From Tetradesmus obliquus (lineage: Eukaryota > Chlorophyta > Chlorophyceae > Sphaeropleales > Scenedesmaceae), in contig CP126207.1 in assembly GCA_030272155.1 (NCBI GenBank), forward strand, positions 434,001-498,000: DNA of 64,000 nt, written 5' to 3'. Of the stretch, positions 1-12,676 are shown one piece after another. Numbering within the stretch: the stretch's first letter is position 1; each line of letters begins with the position of its first letter. The position numbers and the translations under genes were made by a program. Below the pieces are notes generated by a model. It was given only the letters and a program-made list of their open reading frames with translations, had not been told where the DNA came from and did not search any database.

Positions 1-598
1 AGGACAGCTTGCAGGACAGCTGGCCGGACAGCTGGCTGGGCAAGCTGGCAGGGCAGCTCGCAGACATTGTTGAGGCGGGTGCAGCGCAGCGAGGAGAGGC
101 GCGGCAGCATCAGCAGTGCGAACGCGATGTGGCGTCACAAGATACAGTGGTGGGCTGGGGTTTGGTAGATACAGCTTGCAGGACGCAAGCCTTGCCCAGC
201 ACGGGAGGGCGAGGCCGCTCACACGGACAGCGGTAGCTGGCAGCAAGCTGTAGTGCCCGCGCTTGGCTACTGCTAAGGCTTGCAAAGTAAATAACTTAAC
301 AGGGCTGCTTGCAGGACATTGGCCCAGCACAGCAGGGGTAGCCGCGCACACAGGCAGCTGGCAGCAATCTGCAACTCCTGCAAGTTTAATAGCAGCATGG
401 CACATGCAGGAAGAAGTACAGGCAGCATGCAGAGGTGAGCGGCCTTCCAGGAAACTTGCAGTAAACTTGCTGGAAGTTGTGTTTTGTCTCTTTCGCGGCT
501 GCTGCTAGCAGTAGCAGCTGCAGGGCAACGGCCGCTGTACGTTGCGCCTGGCTTTCCCTCACACTGCTGCTGCTGCTGCTGCTGCTTTTCACATGCAG
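1..598. other. Region upstream of the bL19 exons; no exon resolved
   Basis: Presumably intron and 5' part of the bL19 gene. Short repeated phrases such as 'caggacagctggc' occur at 1-60 and again near 300-360. A run of seven CTG units lies at about 564-586, just upstream of the first recognised acceptor (CAG ending at 598). The N-terminal bL19 residues and an organelle targeting peptide should be encoded here or before the window, but I could not identify a convincing exon. Confidence 0.4.
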
Positions 599-1546
599 CG
601 CCTGGAGGGTGTTGTCATTGCGCAGTCAGGCAGCGGCAGCAACATCACCATCACAGTGCGCCGCGTGTTCCAGGTGAGCCCCGGGCTGCACATCGTTACT
701 GTGTTATTTTGCACAGCGTTACTGTTTTTCTGAAGTAGAGTGACTCGGCATGCGTCGTTGCTGGAGGTAATTGATGACAAGTGGCGGCACTGCTGTCACA
801 TTGTGCTGTGTGTTCCGCAGTGCCACAGGGATGTCCTTCACTGTGATACAGTACCATGCCAGCAAGACAGGCGCTGTGGCAACACTCAAACAATTCAGCC
901 AGCTGACTGTTGTCCTGTTTGACGTGTGTAGCACAAGCCTGCACAATGATGCTTCAGCAGCGTTCGCGCGTCCTTGACAGCATGCGTCCATCATTATCAT
1001 GGTACGGAGCAAGTCACATCTGAGACACCATGTGTTACTTTGTCTGTTTTAACGCAGGGTGTGGGTGTGGAGATGAACTTCTTCCTGAACAGTCCAGTGC
1101 TGGGTGGGCTGGAGGTGCTGCGCCGCGCGAAGGTGGGCAGAATTGAATTGCAGAAATGACACCTGTTTGAATAGAAAGTGACGCTGAGCATTGCAGTTTG
1201 AACAGCCCAGTGCTGGGTGGCCTGGAGGTGCTGCGCCGCGCAAAGGTGGGCAGATCTAATAAACGGAAATGACACATTTTGAATCAGAAGTGACAGCTGA
1301 GCATGGGTGTTCTAAACAGCCCAGTGCCCGGCGGGCTGGAGGTGCTGCGCCGTGCAAAGGTGGACAGATTTGAATGCAGTAATAAAATGATAAATGTGAC
1401 AGCTGAGCATCACGATGGAAATAGCCCTGTGCTGGGTGGGCTGGAGGTGCTACGCGCGAAGGCGGGCATAATAATGCGGAAACAACACACGCGACAAGTT
1501 CACGTTTTGCCATACCAACCTTTTTTGTTGCTGCTGCTGCTGCTGC

Positions 1547-1577
<31 letters not shown>

Positions 1578-1650
1578 TGACCGCACCGGCAAGTCTGCCA
1601 GGCTCAAGGAGCTCTTCGTGAGGAAGGAGAAGGCAGCCGCCGCAAACTGA
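599..1650 (+). CDS. PRPL19: Bacterial-type 50S ribosomal protein L19 (bL19), organelle, 3' part
   Basis: bL19 is a large-subunit protein at the interface with the small subunit. Green algae encode the plastid version in the nucleus. Three exons, 599-673, 1058-1132 and 1549-1650, join in phase 0 at GT-AG introns and give 83 residues ending in TGA. Recognisable motifs are EGVVIA near the start, GVGVE at the start of exon 2, and the family signature [18 protein letters not shown] in exon 3. bL19 is normally about 115 residues, so roughly 35 N-terminal residues and any transit peptide are missing upstream. Exon 2's 3' end with its donor is repeated three times inside the second intron, and the last-exon tail is repeated after the stop. 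Plastid is more likely than mitochondrial, but without the targeting peptide this is not settled. Confidence 0.85.
1133..1548 (+). repeat. Intron with three partial copies of bL19 exon 2
   Basis: Copies of the last 40-50 bases of exon 2 (from the codons for [15 protein letters not shown]) followed by a gtgg donor lie at about 1198-1245, 1309-1359 and 1418-1461. The copies are diverged at a few bases. They sit 100-120 bases apart. The intron closes with a (CTG)5CAG acceptor at 1534-1548. Confidence 0.85.
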
Positions 1651-3983
1651 GAAGTTCACGGCGTGAAGCTGTGAAGTTCACGGTGTGCAGCTGTGCACTT
1701 CGTACTGTGAAGTTGCTGGGACCTGTGTGCCAAGAGCGAGCCTGCCAGTCACAGGGAGCTCTCGGTGTGAAGAAGGACGAGGCAGCCGCCGCAGACTGAG
1801 AAGTTCACAGTCCGCTGTGTGACGCTGAGAATTTCACAGTTGGAAGTTCACAGTGGGAAGTGTGAGTGCTGTTGGGCACAAGGGTGCTGTGCCACACTCA
1901 GCGAGCAGCAGCAGCAGCAGCACTTACAGGAGGTGTGTTTGCCGAGCACATCAGAGACACCTGCTAGCATTGGGGTTTAGTTGACTTGGGGCTTTAGGTG
2001 ACTGGGGTTTTGGGTTTAGGGTTTTGACTGAGGCACTTGCCTTCAAGGCATGGCCAGCTGCAGCAGCGCTTGCGGGAGCAGTGGACGGCAGCGGCGGTGC
2101 TGCTGAGGTGGCGCTTGGGTTATGTAACTGTCTAAGATAACTCAGAACTTGCACCTACAGGGTTGACGTGCTGGCGAGGAAAGGCTGCTCTTTGTCGTTC
2201 AATCTTGTGCCAGCAGTATACTACAACAAGTCGCTTGAAGTTCAGCTGAAGAGAACAATCAGCTTGAACCAACTTGGGTCGCAACGCAGCCAGCGAACCC
2301 ACGGGATCATGTGCTAGTAGCACACAGTACTGTGGCATAACAGCTGGTAACAGAACAGGCACCATACAGAGAGGCACCTCTGGACGTCATCTCAGAAACT
2401 CAAGATTACCGTGTGCACCTTGCCAAGGTGAACGTCTTAAAGAAGGTCATGGCTGCGCTTGCTGCAAAAGCATCCAACCACAGAGCCATGCTGCAGTGCC
2501 ACCCTCAGCAGTGGCCCTCAGCGGCCCACCCACGCCGCCGAGCCCAAGAGTGTGCACTGCTGAGCCCGAATCATCTTGTCATGCACAGAGCAAGCGCAGC
2601 ACATGATTGCAGATCAACAAGCTGCTATGACCAGCGCTGGATAGCCTGGAGAGCGGCTCTCCACATAACACAAAACCCACTTTCATCATTGATGCCTCTC
2701 AGGCCACCAACACCAAGCAGCAAGCACAGCGCAACACCACTTGCATACATTTTGGCAGCCTTTTGCTTGCTTGCTAACTTGAAGCGCTACATTGCCTAAG
2801 CCCAACACTTATGAGGTTGCATCCAGCCCTTCTGTTAGAGTGAAGCGCTGAGCTGATACAACAACTGTGGAACCTTTTGAGTCCCAACCTTCACGGCTCA
2901 GCGCAAGCAACAGCTGCTGATGCTGCAAGCGCGGCACAGCCCCTGCAGTCAGGTTTGCTTGACTGCTGCGTGTGACTAGCCAGTAAGATTTCGTCCCCCC
3001 TGGTAACATATAGAAAAAGAGCGGCACAGCGCATCGACAGCATGCCTAAGAGATGCAACATGCCAACTTGGCAGCCAAGGCCAGACTACACCACCCCGAC
3101 CAAACCCGCCCCCGACTGGCATCAGCAACCCTTTTTGCTTCTGCTTTTCTGCATTCACAAAGAAGCACAACAACAGACTGTGGCAGGCTTTGGAAAAAAG
3201 CAGAAGAAAAAGAAAAAAGCAGCTGGCTGATTGCTGCGTGCAGGCACACATGTGCTGCCCGCAGCAAACCAGCAGATGCATATCAGGTCACTGGTTTGGT
3301 GCTTTGCTGCGCAGCAGCACAACGCGCTGCCACGTGGATGTGATGCCTCATGCAGGTGGCCTATCCCTTTTGTGCCATGCAACGTTATAAGGAACAAGAG
3401 TTCTTCAACAGAGCCTGGCATACACAAACATGACCGAGCAGTTCACACCTGACATAATGCTACGTAACGACAACGAATGATACCCAACACCCCACCCACT
3501 ACACCCCACTATACCTGACAGGATCCAAGTACTATATTGTGTCTTTGACCTTATGCATTCCAGCAGGCAACTGGCACTGTACGCGTTGATTCAGTTCTCA
3601 GCCCATTCTTATGCAGACGCACACTGGTGCTCGCGTACGCCGCAGCCTCCGCTGCTGTATAGTACTGCCATCAACAAGCTGCCACAAGCGTTCACTGAGC
3701 TTGCTGAGCAAGGTGCGTCACTGCAGCACAGCTGTGGCAGTAACAATCGTCCTAACAGACAGCTGGCCTATCCTTTTTCCAAGACCAACAAGAATAAACA
3801 GCGGCCTACATCCCTCCCATGATCGCAGGCTGCCAGGCTTGCAGGACAGCTTGCATGAAGGCCTGCAGGAGTTGCAGTCTCAGCTGGCGGCTGAAGCTGC
3901 CTGCATCCTACCCATGGCCTTGCCGCTGTGTGACCGCCGCTGCATCAGTCGCTGCAGGACAGCTTTCCTGCAAGGGCACGGTC
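1651..3983. other. Convergent intergenic region with copies of both gene ends
   Basis: The bL19 gene (+) and the Ala/Ser-rich gene (-) point at each other here. A diverged copy of the bL19 stop region (GCAGCCGCCGCA then a stop and 'gaagttcac') lies at about 1767-1835. A copy of the 3' end of the minus-strand gene ('ctgcatcctgcccatggcc') lies at about 3880-3960. A (CAG)6 run is at 1906-1922 and telomere-like 'gggtttagggttt' at about 2010-2025. I see no convincing coding exon in between. Confidence 0.5.
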
Positions 3984-4420
3984 TCAGCTGGCGGCTGAAG
4001 CTGCCTGCATCCTGCCCATGGCCTTGCCAGTGTTTGATCGCCTCTGCATCATGCGCTGCCTAGCTTCAAGCCGCGCAGCCGTCACAGCCGCCAGCGCACT
4101 GCCCTGCTGCTGCTGCTGCATTCGCTCAGTATAGCCAGGCTGCAGCATGTGCAGCACGCTGTGCGCTGTGCTACTGCCTTCCTGCGGCATGGCACTGCGC
4201 TCGTTGGGGCCCAGCATGGCAACTTGCGGAAGGTTCTGCATGAACTGGCTGCCGCTGCTGCTGCTGCTGCCGCTGCTGCTGCCAGGATCTGCCGCCTCTG
4301 GATCCTGCTGCTGCTGCTGCTGGTTGCTAGAGCTTGTGCGCAGCAGTGCCTGGATCCTGTCATTCAGGCTGCCACTTGTAGAGCTTCCTGTAGGTATGCT
4401 GGATGAGCCACTGCTGCTGC

Positions 4421-4475
<55 letters not shown>

Positions 4476-7400
4476 CCTGTTCATCTCAGGAGACTGAGTG
4501 CGCAGCCGCGATGCGTCAGGTGAGCTGGAAAAGCTGCTGCTGCTGCCAAATGCAGGCACAATGCGCAGCTTCGTCATTGTACCTGGCGTGCTGCTGCCGC
4601 TGCCAGCACTGCTGCTGCTGCTGCTGCTGCTGCCAGTTGGCATGCCAAGCACCAGCTTGTGTCCCTGCGGGGAATGTGCTGCTGGTGCTGCGGCAACCTG
4701 AGTGAGGCCCTGTTGGGTGTTTGACTGGGCGTTGGCCAAATTTGACTGAGGGTTGACCAAGTTTGACTGAGGTTTGCCGAGTTGAAAGCCCCTGCCTAGC
4801 CGCAGGTGGTACAGCGGGCCGGAGGGTGGTGCAGCAGCAGGTGCTGCTGCTGCTGCCGGCTGCTGCTGCTGCTGGGGTGCAATGGCAGGTGGTGCTCCCA
4901 GCCGCTTGTTAGAAGAGGTTGCTGCTGTTGATGGGGGTGACTTGGCAGGTGTCCTGCCGGGAACATCCCCAGGAGCACCAGCAGCAGCGCCGATGTCTGC
5001 CTTTGCCTCTGCTGCTGCTGCTGCCGCGGCGTCCTTGTCTGCTGCATTTTCGTCTGATGGGCCCTTGGCAGCAGCGTCGCTGCTGCTGCTGCTGCTGCCG
5101 TCGCTGCCAGATGTATCTGCGCCGCCGCTGTCGCTGCTGCTGCCGTCACTATTGCCAGAAGCATCTGTACCATTGCTGTCGCTGCCGCTGCCGGCAGCAT
5201 CTGCACTAGCGTCATCCGCTGCACCAGCATCGGTACTGTTGCTGCTGCCGCTGCCAGCAGCATCTGCACTTGCGTCATCCGCTGCACCAGCATCAGTACT
5301 GTTGCTGCTGCCGCTGCCAGCAGCATCTGCACCTTCCTCGCTTGCGTCACCTTCTCCTTCTGCTTTGGGTGGATTAGATACAAAGCTGGTGCCATCATAA
5401 GTATCTTCCTCATCAGCTCCTGCTGGAGCGCCACCTTCCTCGTCACCACCTTCGTCACCCCCAGCGGCGTCACCCGCGGCGGCGTCACCGGTGCCACCGG
5501 TGTCACCGCCGGTGTCACCGCCGGTGTCACCGCCGGTGTCACCGCCGGTGTCACCGCCGGTGTCACCGCCGGCGTCACCGCCGGCGTCACCCGCCGCATC
5601 ATCCACCGTGATCCGCTCGCTGCCGCTGATCGCAAAGCCCGCCGCGATCGCCTGCCCCGGGCCCACCGCCACACGCGCTGAGCCGCCATTGCTCGTCCTC
5701 GAGATCAAACCAAACGCCAGCGCATTAGCCAGCGCATTGCCGGGGTTCTTGTCGGTGTCACTCGCAGACCTGGCCGATGAGTCAGCGATGATCCCGGTGG
5801 AGATCGCGTTCGCCACACTGTCTGACACGCAGTCGATGCAGCCGGTGCCGGAGCTCGAGGTGGCGGCTGCTTCACCGTGGAGTAACCCGAGGCCCACCGA
5901 GATCGCGGCCGAGGTGGCGTCGCCCGTCTCACTCGCGGCGGACGACGTCGACTTCGAGATGGAGTTCACACCCGCAGCCGCGAGTGACACCCCGACCGAC
6001 TGCGCGCGGCCGTCTTTGGTCTCGGCAGAGCTTTTTACCGCGCTCTGCGCCTGGATCAAGCCGGTTGCCACGCCAATCGACAGCCCGCCAGCTGATCCAG
6101 CCTCGCTCCCGGCGCTGCCTGCAACTGCCGCCTTTCCATTGAACACGCCGAGGCCATATGCTTGAGACACACTTGCTGCATTGCCAACGACGGTAGCGGC
6201 ACTTGACGCCGCATTGGCGTCGGCGTCACCCGAGAATGCGCCCGCCCAACCAGATGAGAGTGCGGCGCCTTGATCGGAGTTGGCACTCGCGGTCGCGATC
6301 GACCGTGTCACTAGTGACGCCCCGGCCAGTGACGAACTGATCGACGCCGCGTTGCCATCCATGGTGGTAGCTGAGCTGGACGCCTGTCCTTGGCTGTAGG
6401 CTCCTCCGAGTGACTGGGTTGCTGAAATGCCGGCGGCTTGGCCGGTTGTCGTGGTGGCGTCAGCGCCTCCGGAGGCCTGTGTTACATGCAACATAACATG
6501 TTACAGATGTGTCAGTGTGTGCAATGGCTGTAGGCTCCCGCAAGTGAGTGGGTTGCTGAAATGAAACTGCGTTACATGCGATATAAAATGTTAAATATGT
6601 GTCAGTGTGTGCAGTTGTTGTGATGGCTGTAGGCTCCTCTGAGTGACTGTGTGGCTGAAATGCCGGCGGCTTGGCCGGTTGTCGTGGTGGCGTCAGCGCC
6701 TGCGGAGGCCTGAGGTACATAACAATATAACATGTCACATATGCGTCAGTGTGTGCAATGGATGTAGGCTCCCGTGAGTGACTGGGTTGCTGAGATGCAG
6801 GCGGCTTGGCCGATTGTCATGGTGGCGTCAGCGCCTCCGGAGGCCTGAGTTACAGTGCGATGTGACATGTTACAATTGTGGCAGTGTGTGCACTGGCTAT
6901 GATACCTGTAGGCTTGTATTTTATTAATTGGCCGGTGCCGTGAACGCCTCACCATGGGCCATACTCCTGAACACTCACTTGTGGCACCGACCGTACACTC
7001 TAGTGACAGGCAGTGGCATGTAACTTGCAAACTTTGAGTGACTCAACTGATATCCACACACCTCGTTTTGCACTGCGAGTGCAGAGTTGGCGATGTTGAA
7101 GGCGAGGGCTGAGCCCAGCGGCATGTAACTCGCAAACTTCAAAAGCTGCAAACATCCACACACCTCGTTTTGTACCGCGAGTGCAGAGTTGGCGATGTTG
7201 AAGGCGAGGGCTGAGCCCAGCGTGGATTTTGCAGTGGCGGAGTTGGCTGCCTCGGAGTTGGTGCCGGCTTGTGTGACGCCCACGTTGCCTGCGATGGCAT
7301 CGTACTCTGCCGTACGAGAATCAACCTGCGGCGTCGTACAAGATCAGACATGGCGCAGCCTGTTCAATGTTGAGTGGTCTGTATGCATGCACGTCGACGC

Positions 7401-7983
7401 GCAAGCACCGCAGAACATGCTGCGACAGATGATTATAGCCCTACTCGCATTGACGTTGATGCCGTAGTACACCTCCATGGCGCCGTTGGTCAGCGTGAAC
7501 ACGCCTGGCCCACAGTCACGACTGATCATATGGCCATTTGATCGTATCGCCATTATCAATCCAAATCTGCGGTGTCACTAGTGACATAGCGTTTTGGTGT
7601 AACTAGTTACACTCGCACTCACGTTGATGCCTTGGTACGACTCCACGGCGCCGTTGGTAAGCGTGAACACGCCAAACGGCCCCCAACTCCATTGTCATCA
7701 GCAATTCAAACCTGTGGTGTCACTAGTGATGATGATGCTCAGTGTAAGTAGTTACACTCGCACTCACGTTGATGCCTTGGTACGACTCCACGGCACCGTT
7801 GGTAAGCGTGAACACGCCACCAACTGCAGAGCCCTGCGCCGCAGTGGCCTTGACATTCCCAGAGACCGCTGTGTCGTCATTTGGTGCAATGGCGATGTTA
7901 ATCTGGCCGGCCTGTGCGGTGCCGCGGCCGCGCGTGGTGGCGCTGACGTCATTTTCGTAGGTGTCAAACTCATCGTCGTAGCT

Positions 7984-8020
<37 letters not shown>

Positions 8021-8111
8021 GTATCGACTCAGTGGAGTTTTCTTGTTGTAGCTGCATTTCGTCAATTGGATGTTGTGTGGGGGGCGACGCCGCAGCAGCA
8101 GCAGCAGCAGC

Positions 8112-8165
<54 letters not shown>

Positions 8166-8245
8166 TGGCATCGACTCAGTGTGTTCTCTTGTTGTAGCTG
8201 CATTTCGTCAGTTGGATGTTGTGTGGGGGGCGACGCAGCAGCAGC

Positions 8246-8290
<45 letters not shown>

Positions 8291-9894
8291 TCAGGTGTCA
8301 GTCATTGCATTGCGATGTTGATCTGGCCGGCCTGTGCGGTGCCGCGGCCGTGCGTGGTGGCGCTGACGTCATTTTCGTAGGTGTCAAATTCATTGTTGTA
8401 GCTGTGGCAGGAGCGGCTGCAGCGGGCGTCATATCAGCAAGGGTTTGAATGTGTGAAACTCCTGTTGTAACTGTTATGTTAGGTGCGGCAACAACATCCG
8501 GCCATCTGTCAAACTCAGCAACTGACACCAAAATCCCTGCACCTGAGACCCAACAATTACATTTGCCAATGCAGACCCTGAAATCTGGCACACCCTGCAT
8601 CCAAAAACCCTAGACTCACTCTCCGATGAACGTGCGGCCTTCGTCCGCCTCAATGACGTTGATGGACTGATCCCTCACTCATTCCCTAGACCTCAGCACT
8701 GCAACTTCAAGCCCTGTAACCTAAAGCCTGCACTCTCAAGACACACTCTGCATTGCACGCGTTGCCTTCATCCGCCACGTTGATCGGTGATGCCACCGTG
8801 CCTCGACGATTATAAACCATGAACCTTGCACCCTACCCCTCAACCATAAACCATGAGCCTTGCACCCTACCCCTCCAACGCAACAAATTTAAAAACCGTT
8901 AACCCCAAAACCCCGCACATACTGCATCCTAAACCCCAGACTCACTCTCCAATAAATGCGCCACCCTCGTCTGCAATGGCAATCGTGATGCCGCCCGCGA
9001 CCGCATTGCCGACCGCAGTCGCAGCAGACGCGCCGGGATCGTTTGCTGCAAGCGCATCTTCCAGATATGCTCGGTTCAAGTTCAAGTAGCCCGCTGCAGC
9101 GTTCCCTGCTGCGGTGTTGGCGCGGTTGTCAAGTAAGGTGCCCGTTGCTCCGTAGTCGCCGTCTGTGAATGCGCCTCCCGCGCCGACCTGTTTTCAAATC
9201 GTGTGAACGAGGAGCAGGCAAGTAGAAAGAGGCAGATGCGAAAAGATTTTTTTGCGGATTCCTGGAACGCACATACATCAAACTCTTGCGCATATGCATG
9301 CCTGGTGGTGGTGTTTAAAAGGGTGTTGGTTGCTCTGTAGTCGCCGTCTGTGAATGCGCCACACATGCCCACCAGTTTTTCCGTGAAAAAGGGGAGTAGA
9401 CGAGAAGCAGGCAGGCAGCGACGGGCAGATGGTAATGGAACAAAGTGAATACGTGAGACGCCAAGGCAGAACACTGACATTTGAAACGCCAGGGTGAAAG
9501 CCACATCAAAACCCCCAAACCCCACCGTTTTGCTGCCTATAAAGTCTCCGGTGCCCAGATTCTTTGCCAGCACACCGGCAGTGGCACTGCCTAGGCTGGC
9601 TCGTGCTCTGTTCCAGTTGTAACTGGCGGCTCTGCCGCCCCGGCCGATGTTAGCAATGCCGGATATTGCGTGGCCGGGTGCCATGTACCTGCAGCAGCAG
9701 CGGCAGCAGCAGCAGCAGCAGCAGCAGATTACGTCAGAGCATGTGTGCAGGTGCATGTTGGCAATGCTGAATATTGCCCGGCCAGGTGCCATGTACCTGC
9801 AGCAGCAGCAGCAGAAGCAGCAGCAGCAGCAAAGTGCATCAGATCATGCATTCGCCCAATGTTGGCAATGCCTGTGGCCTGGTGATGTGTACCT

Positions 9895-9987
<93 letters not shown>

Positions 9988-12367
9988 GAGTAGGTTGGAG
10001 CATGCGTGAAATCTGGCATCACCTGACACGGTGTGGCTCCCACTGAGTCATCGTGGGCGTAATCCACGGTGGACATTACACAGCTAGCCAGCCAAAACCC
10101 AAAACCACACGTCCAACCCTTTCCACCTCAAAACCCTAAACCATGCACACTCCTCAGTGTGACGCTTAAGCAGTGGACTTGACTCGGCTGATGGTGCTGC
10201 CTTGCTTGGAGTCCCCATTTGCGCGCCCAAGGGCAACTGCCACACCCTGACCCTCTTCCCTACCATCCTAAACGTCCCACAACAGACACGGCCACACCCC
10301 TGCACCCCGGCACCTTAAACCCCAAAACCATGCACAACACTCACCAGCGTGACGCGTAAGCAGTAGACTGTACTCGGCTGATGGTGCTGCCTTGCTTCGA
10401 GTCCCCATTTGCGCGCTCAAGGGCAACTGCCACACCCTGACACGCTTCCTTACCAGCCTAAACTCTCCGAAACACACGGCCCTACCTCTGCACCCCGGCA
10501 CCCTAAACCCCAAACCCCAACCACGGAAACACACACTCACCAGCGCGACGCGTAAGCAGTGGAATTGACTCGGCTGATGGTGCTGCCTTGCTTGGAGTCC
10601 TCATGCGCCCGCCCAAGGGCAACTGCCACACCCTGACCCGCCTCTGCGCTGACGTCAGTCTGCAGCTTGGCTCCCACTGAGTAATCGTAGGCGTAATCCA
10701 CAGTGGAGATTACACAGCCAGCCAGCCAAACCCAAAACCACGCATCCAAACCTTGCCACCCCAAACCCTAAACCATGCACACTCACCAGCGTGACGCGTA
10801 AGCAGTAGACTTGACTCGGCTGATGGTGCTGCCTTGCTTGGAGTCTCCATTTGCGCGCCCTAAGGCTACTGCCACACCCTGACCCGCCTCTGCGCTGACG
10901 TCAGTCTGCAGCTTGGCTCCCACTGAGTAATCGTAGGCGTAATCCACGGTGGAGATTACTGTGTTGTCAGCGATCGCCGTCGTCGCGCCGTACTGCAGGC
11001 CGGGACGCCCAAATGCATGCACATGCATGTTGGAGTCAATCGTGCCGTTATGTTCGGCATATGTCGATCCTAGGGCAGTGGCCGGCGCGAGCTTCGAATC
11101 AGCTCGAGACGTCGTCGCAAGCTGGATCGCGCTCGCGGTCAGGTCGTCGGGGTATACAAAAACCTGGGACGCGTTGGCGAGGGTTTTGAAGCGCCAGCCG
11201 TTTGGATTGTCGAATTTGGGGTTTGGGTAGGCCGCAATAGCGCGGACATCCACTCCTTTGATATGTGTGGGCTCGTCTGGGGTGTCGAACCGCACGAAGA
11301 CGTCGCCTTGCTTGTAGTCCGGCAGGCGCGTGTCGAAGCGCGTTGTAACAGTTACGGACTTGTTATTTGCGTCCACTGGGATGACCGGCTGCTGGGGAGC
11401 TGCGGGGTCAAACTCCCAAGGGGCCTGGGCTAGGCGGCGGGCGTGTAAACCTGCAGTCACAGATTAAAAAGATTGGCGGGGAAGAATATGGTTGGGTGTG
11501 TTGGTCATGTTATGCCACCTGGCGGGCTGTGGGGGTTGATGCGAGCAAGGGCGCCTGCAGATCATCTCAAAGGGCACACGCGAAGCAACCACTTACAGCA
11601 TGCGGCAGGGTGTGAGGCATGCATGCTTCCTTTGTTAGAGCTCTTATTTTAAAACACTATTACTCTGAAAAAACACTATTACTTTTGCTGGGGGGTTGAA
11701 ACTCCCAGGGGGCCTGGGCCAGGCGGCGGGCCAGGGAGCCTGCAGACCGGCACACATACACAGCAGGGAATGACAAAATAAACACCGACACACAGGTGGC
11801 AGTAGTATGTGTGTGGCTACGCCATTGCCGCGCTGGTGCACGCGAGGTGGTGTGCCCTTGCCCCTGATGCTGCTGCTACTGCTGCTGCAGTTGCGGCTGC
11901 CTTTGCTGCTGCTGCTGCCGCTGCCGCTGCCGCTGCCGCTGCCGCTGCCGCTGCCGCTGCCGCTGCCGCTGCCGCTGCCGCTGCCGCTGCCGCCGTCGCT
12001 GCCGCCGTCGCTGTGACTGCTGCTGCCGTTGCTGCTGCCGCTGCTGCTGCCGCTGCCGTTGCTGCTGCTGCTGCCGCTGGCGCTGCTGCTGCTGCTGCCG
12101 CTGCCGCTGCTGCTGCTGCCGTTGCTGCCTGCCGCTGAGTCAACAGTGCCGGTTGACAAACCAGCATCGACCACTAGCAGAGAGACAACCAGAGGCTACT
12201 TTCTGCATGCAAAAGCAGTGCTAGCATGGGTTACATGTGTGGGTGAATGACTGATTAGATAGCGGCTGCTGTTCTGTTGCTCCAGTGCCTTGACTGTTGT
12301 CCGAGCTGTAACTGGCTGGCATTGGCAGCTGTTCCCCGGGTCGCTGTATGCAGTGTGTGGCTGAACG

Positions 12368-12401
<34 letters not shown>

Positions 12402-12411
12402 GCTGCTGCTG

Positions 12412-12458
<47 letters not shown>

Positions 12459-12642
12459 CGTCAGCTGATGACGGCCTGTTGCTTTTGCTGCGCCCACCGT
12501 CCTGTTTTATGCTGCCCTGGCTCTTATCACTGCACTGGCTTACTCGTCCTAAAGCGCCTGCTGCTGACATGCGCCCTTGATGACGTACTGTGCTGCTCAA
12601 TGTCAGCAGTGGCAGCGCACGGGGCAATGCTGCTGCCGCCAA

Positions 12643-12676
<34 letters not shown>

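Noticed and set aside
4796-5689. Minus-strand 297-codon frame overlapping the Ala/Ser-rich exon
   Set aside because: It is a shadow in another frame of the long last exon, which is supported by phase with six upstream exons.
11809-12167. Poly-Ala, poly-Leu and Gly-Ser open frames on both strands
   Set aside because: They are frame readings of one CTG/CCG repeat block inside intron 1 of the Ala/Ser-rich gene, and the flanking exons join in phase without them.
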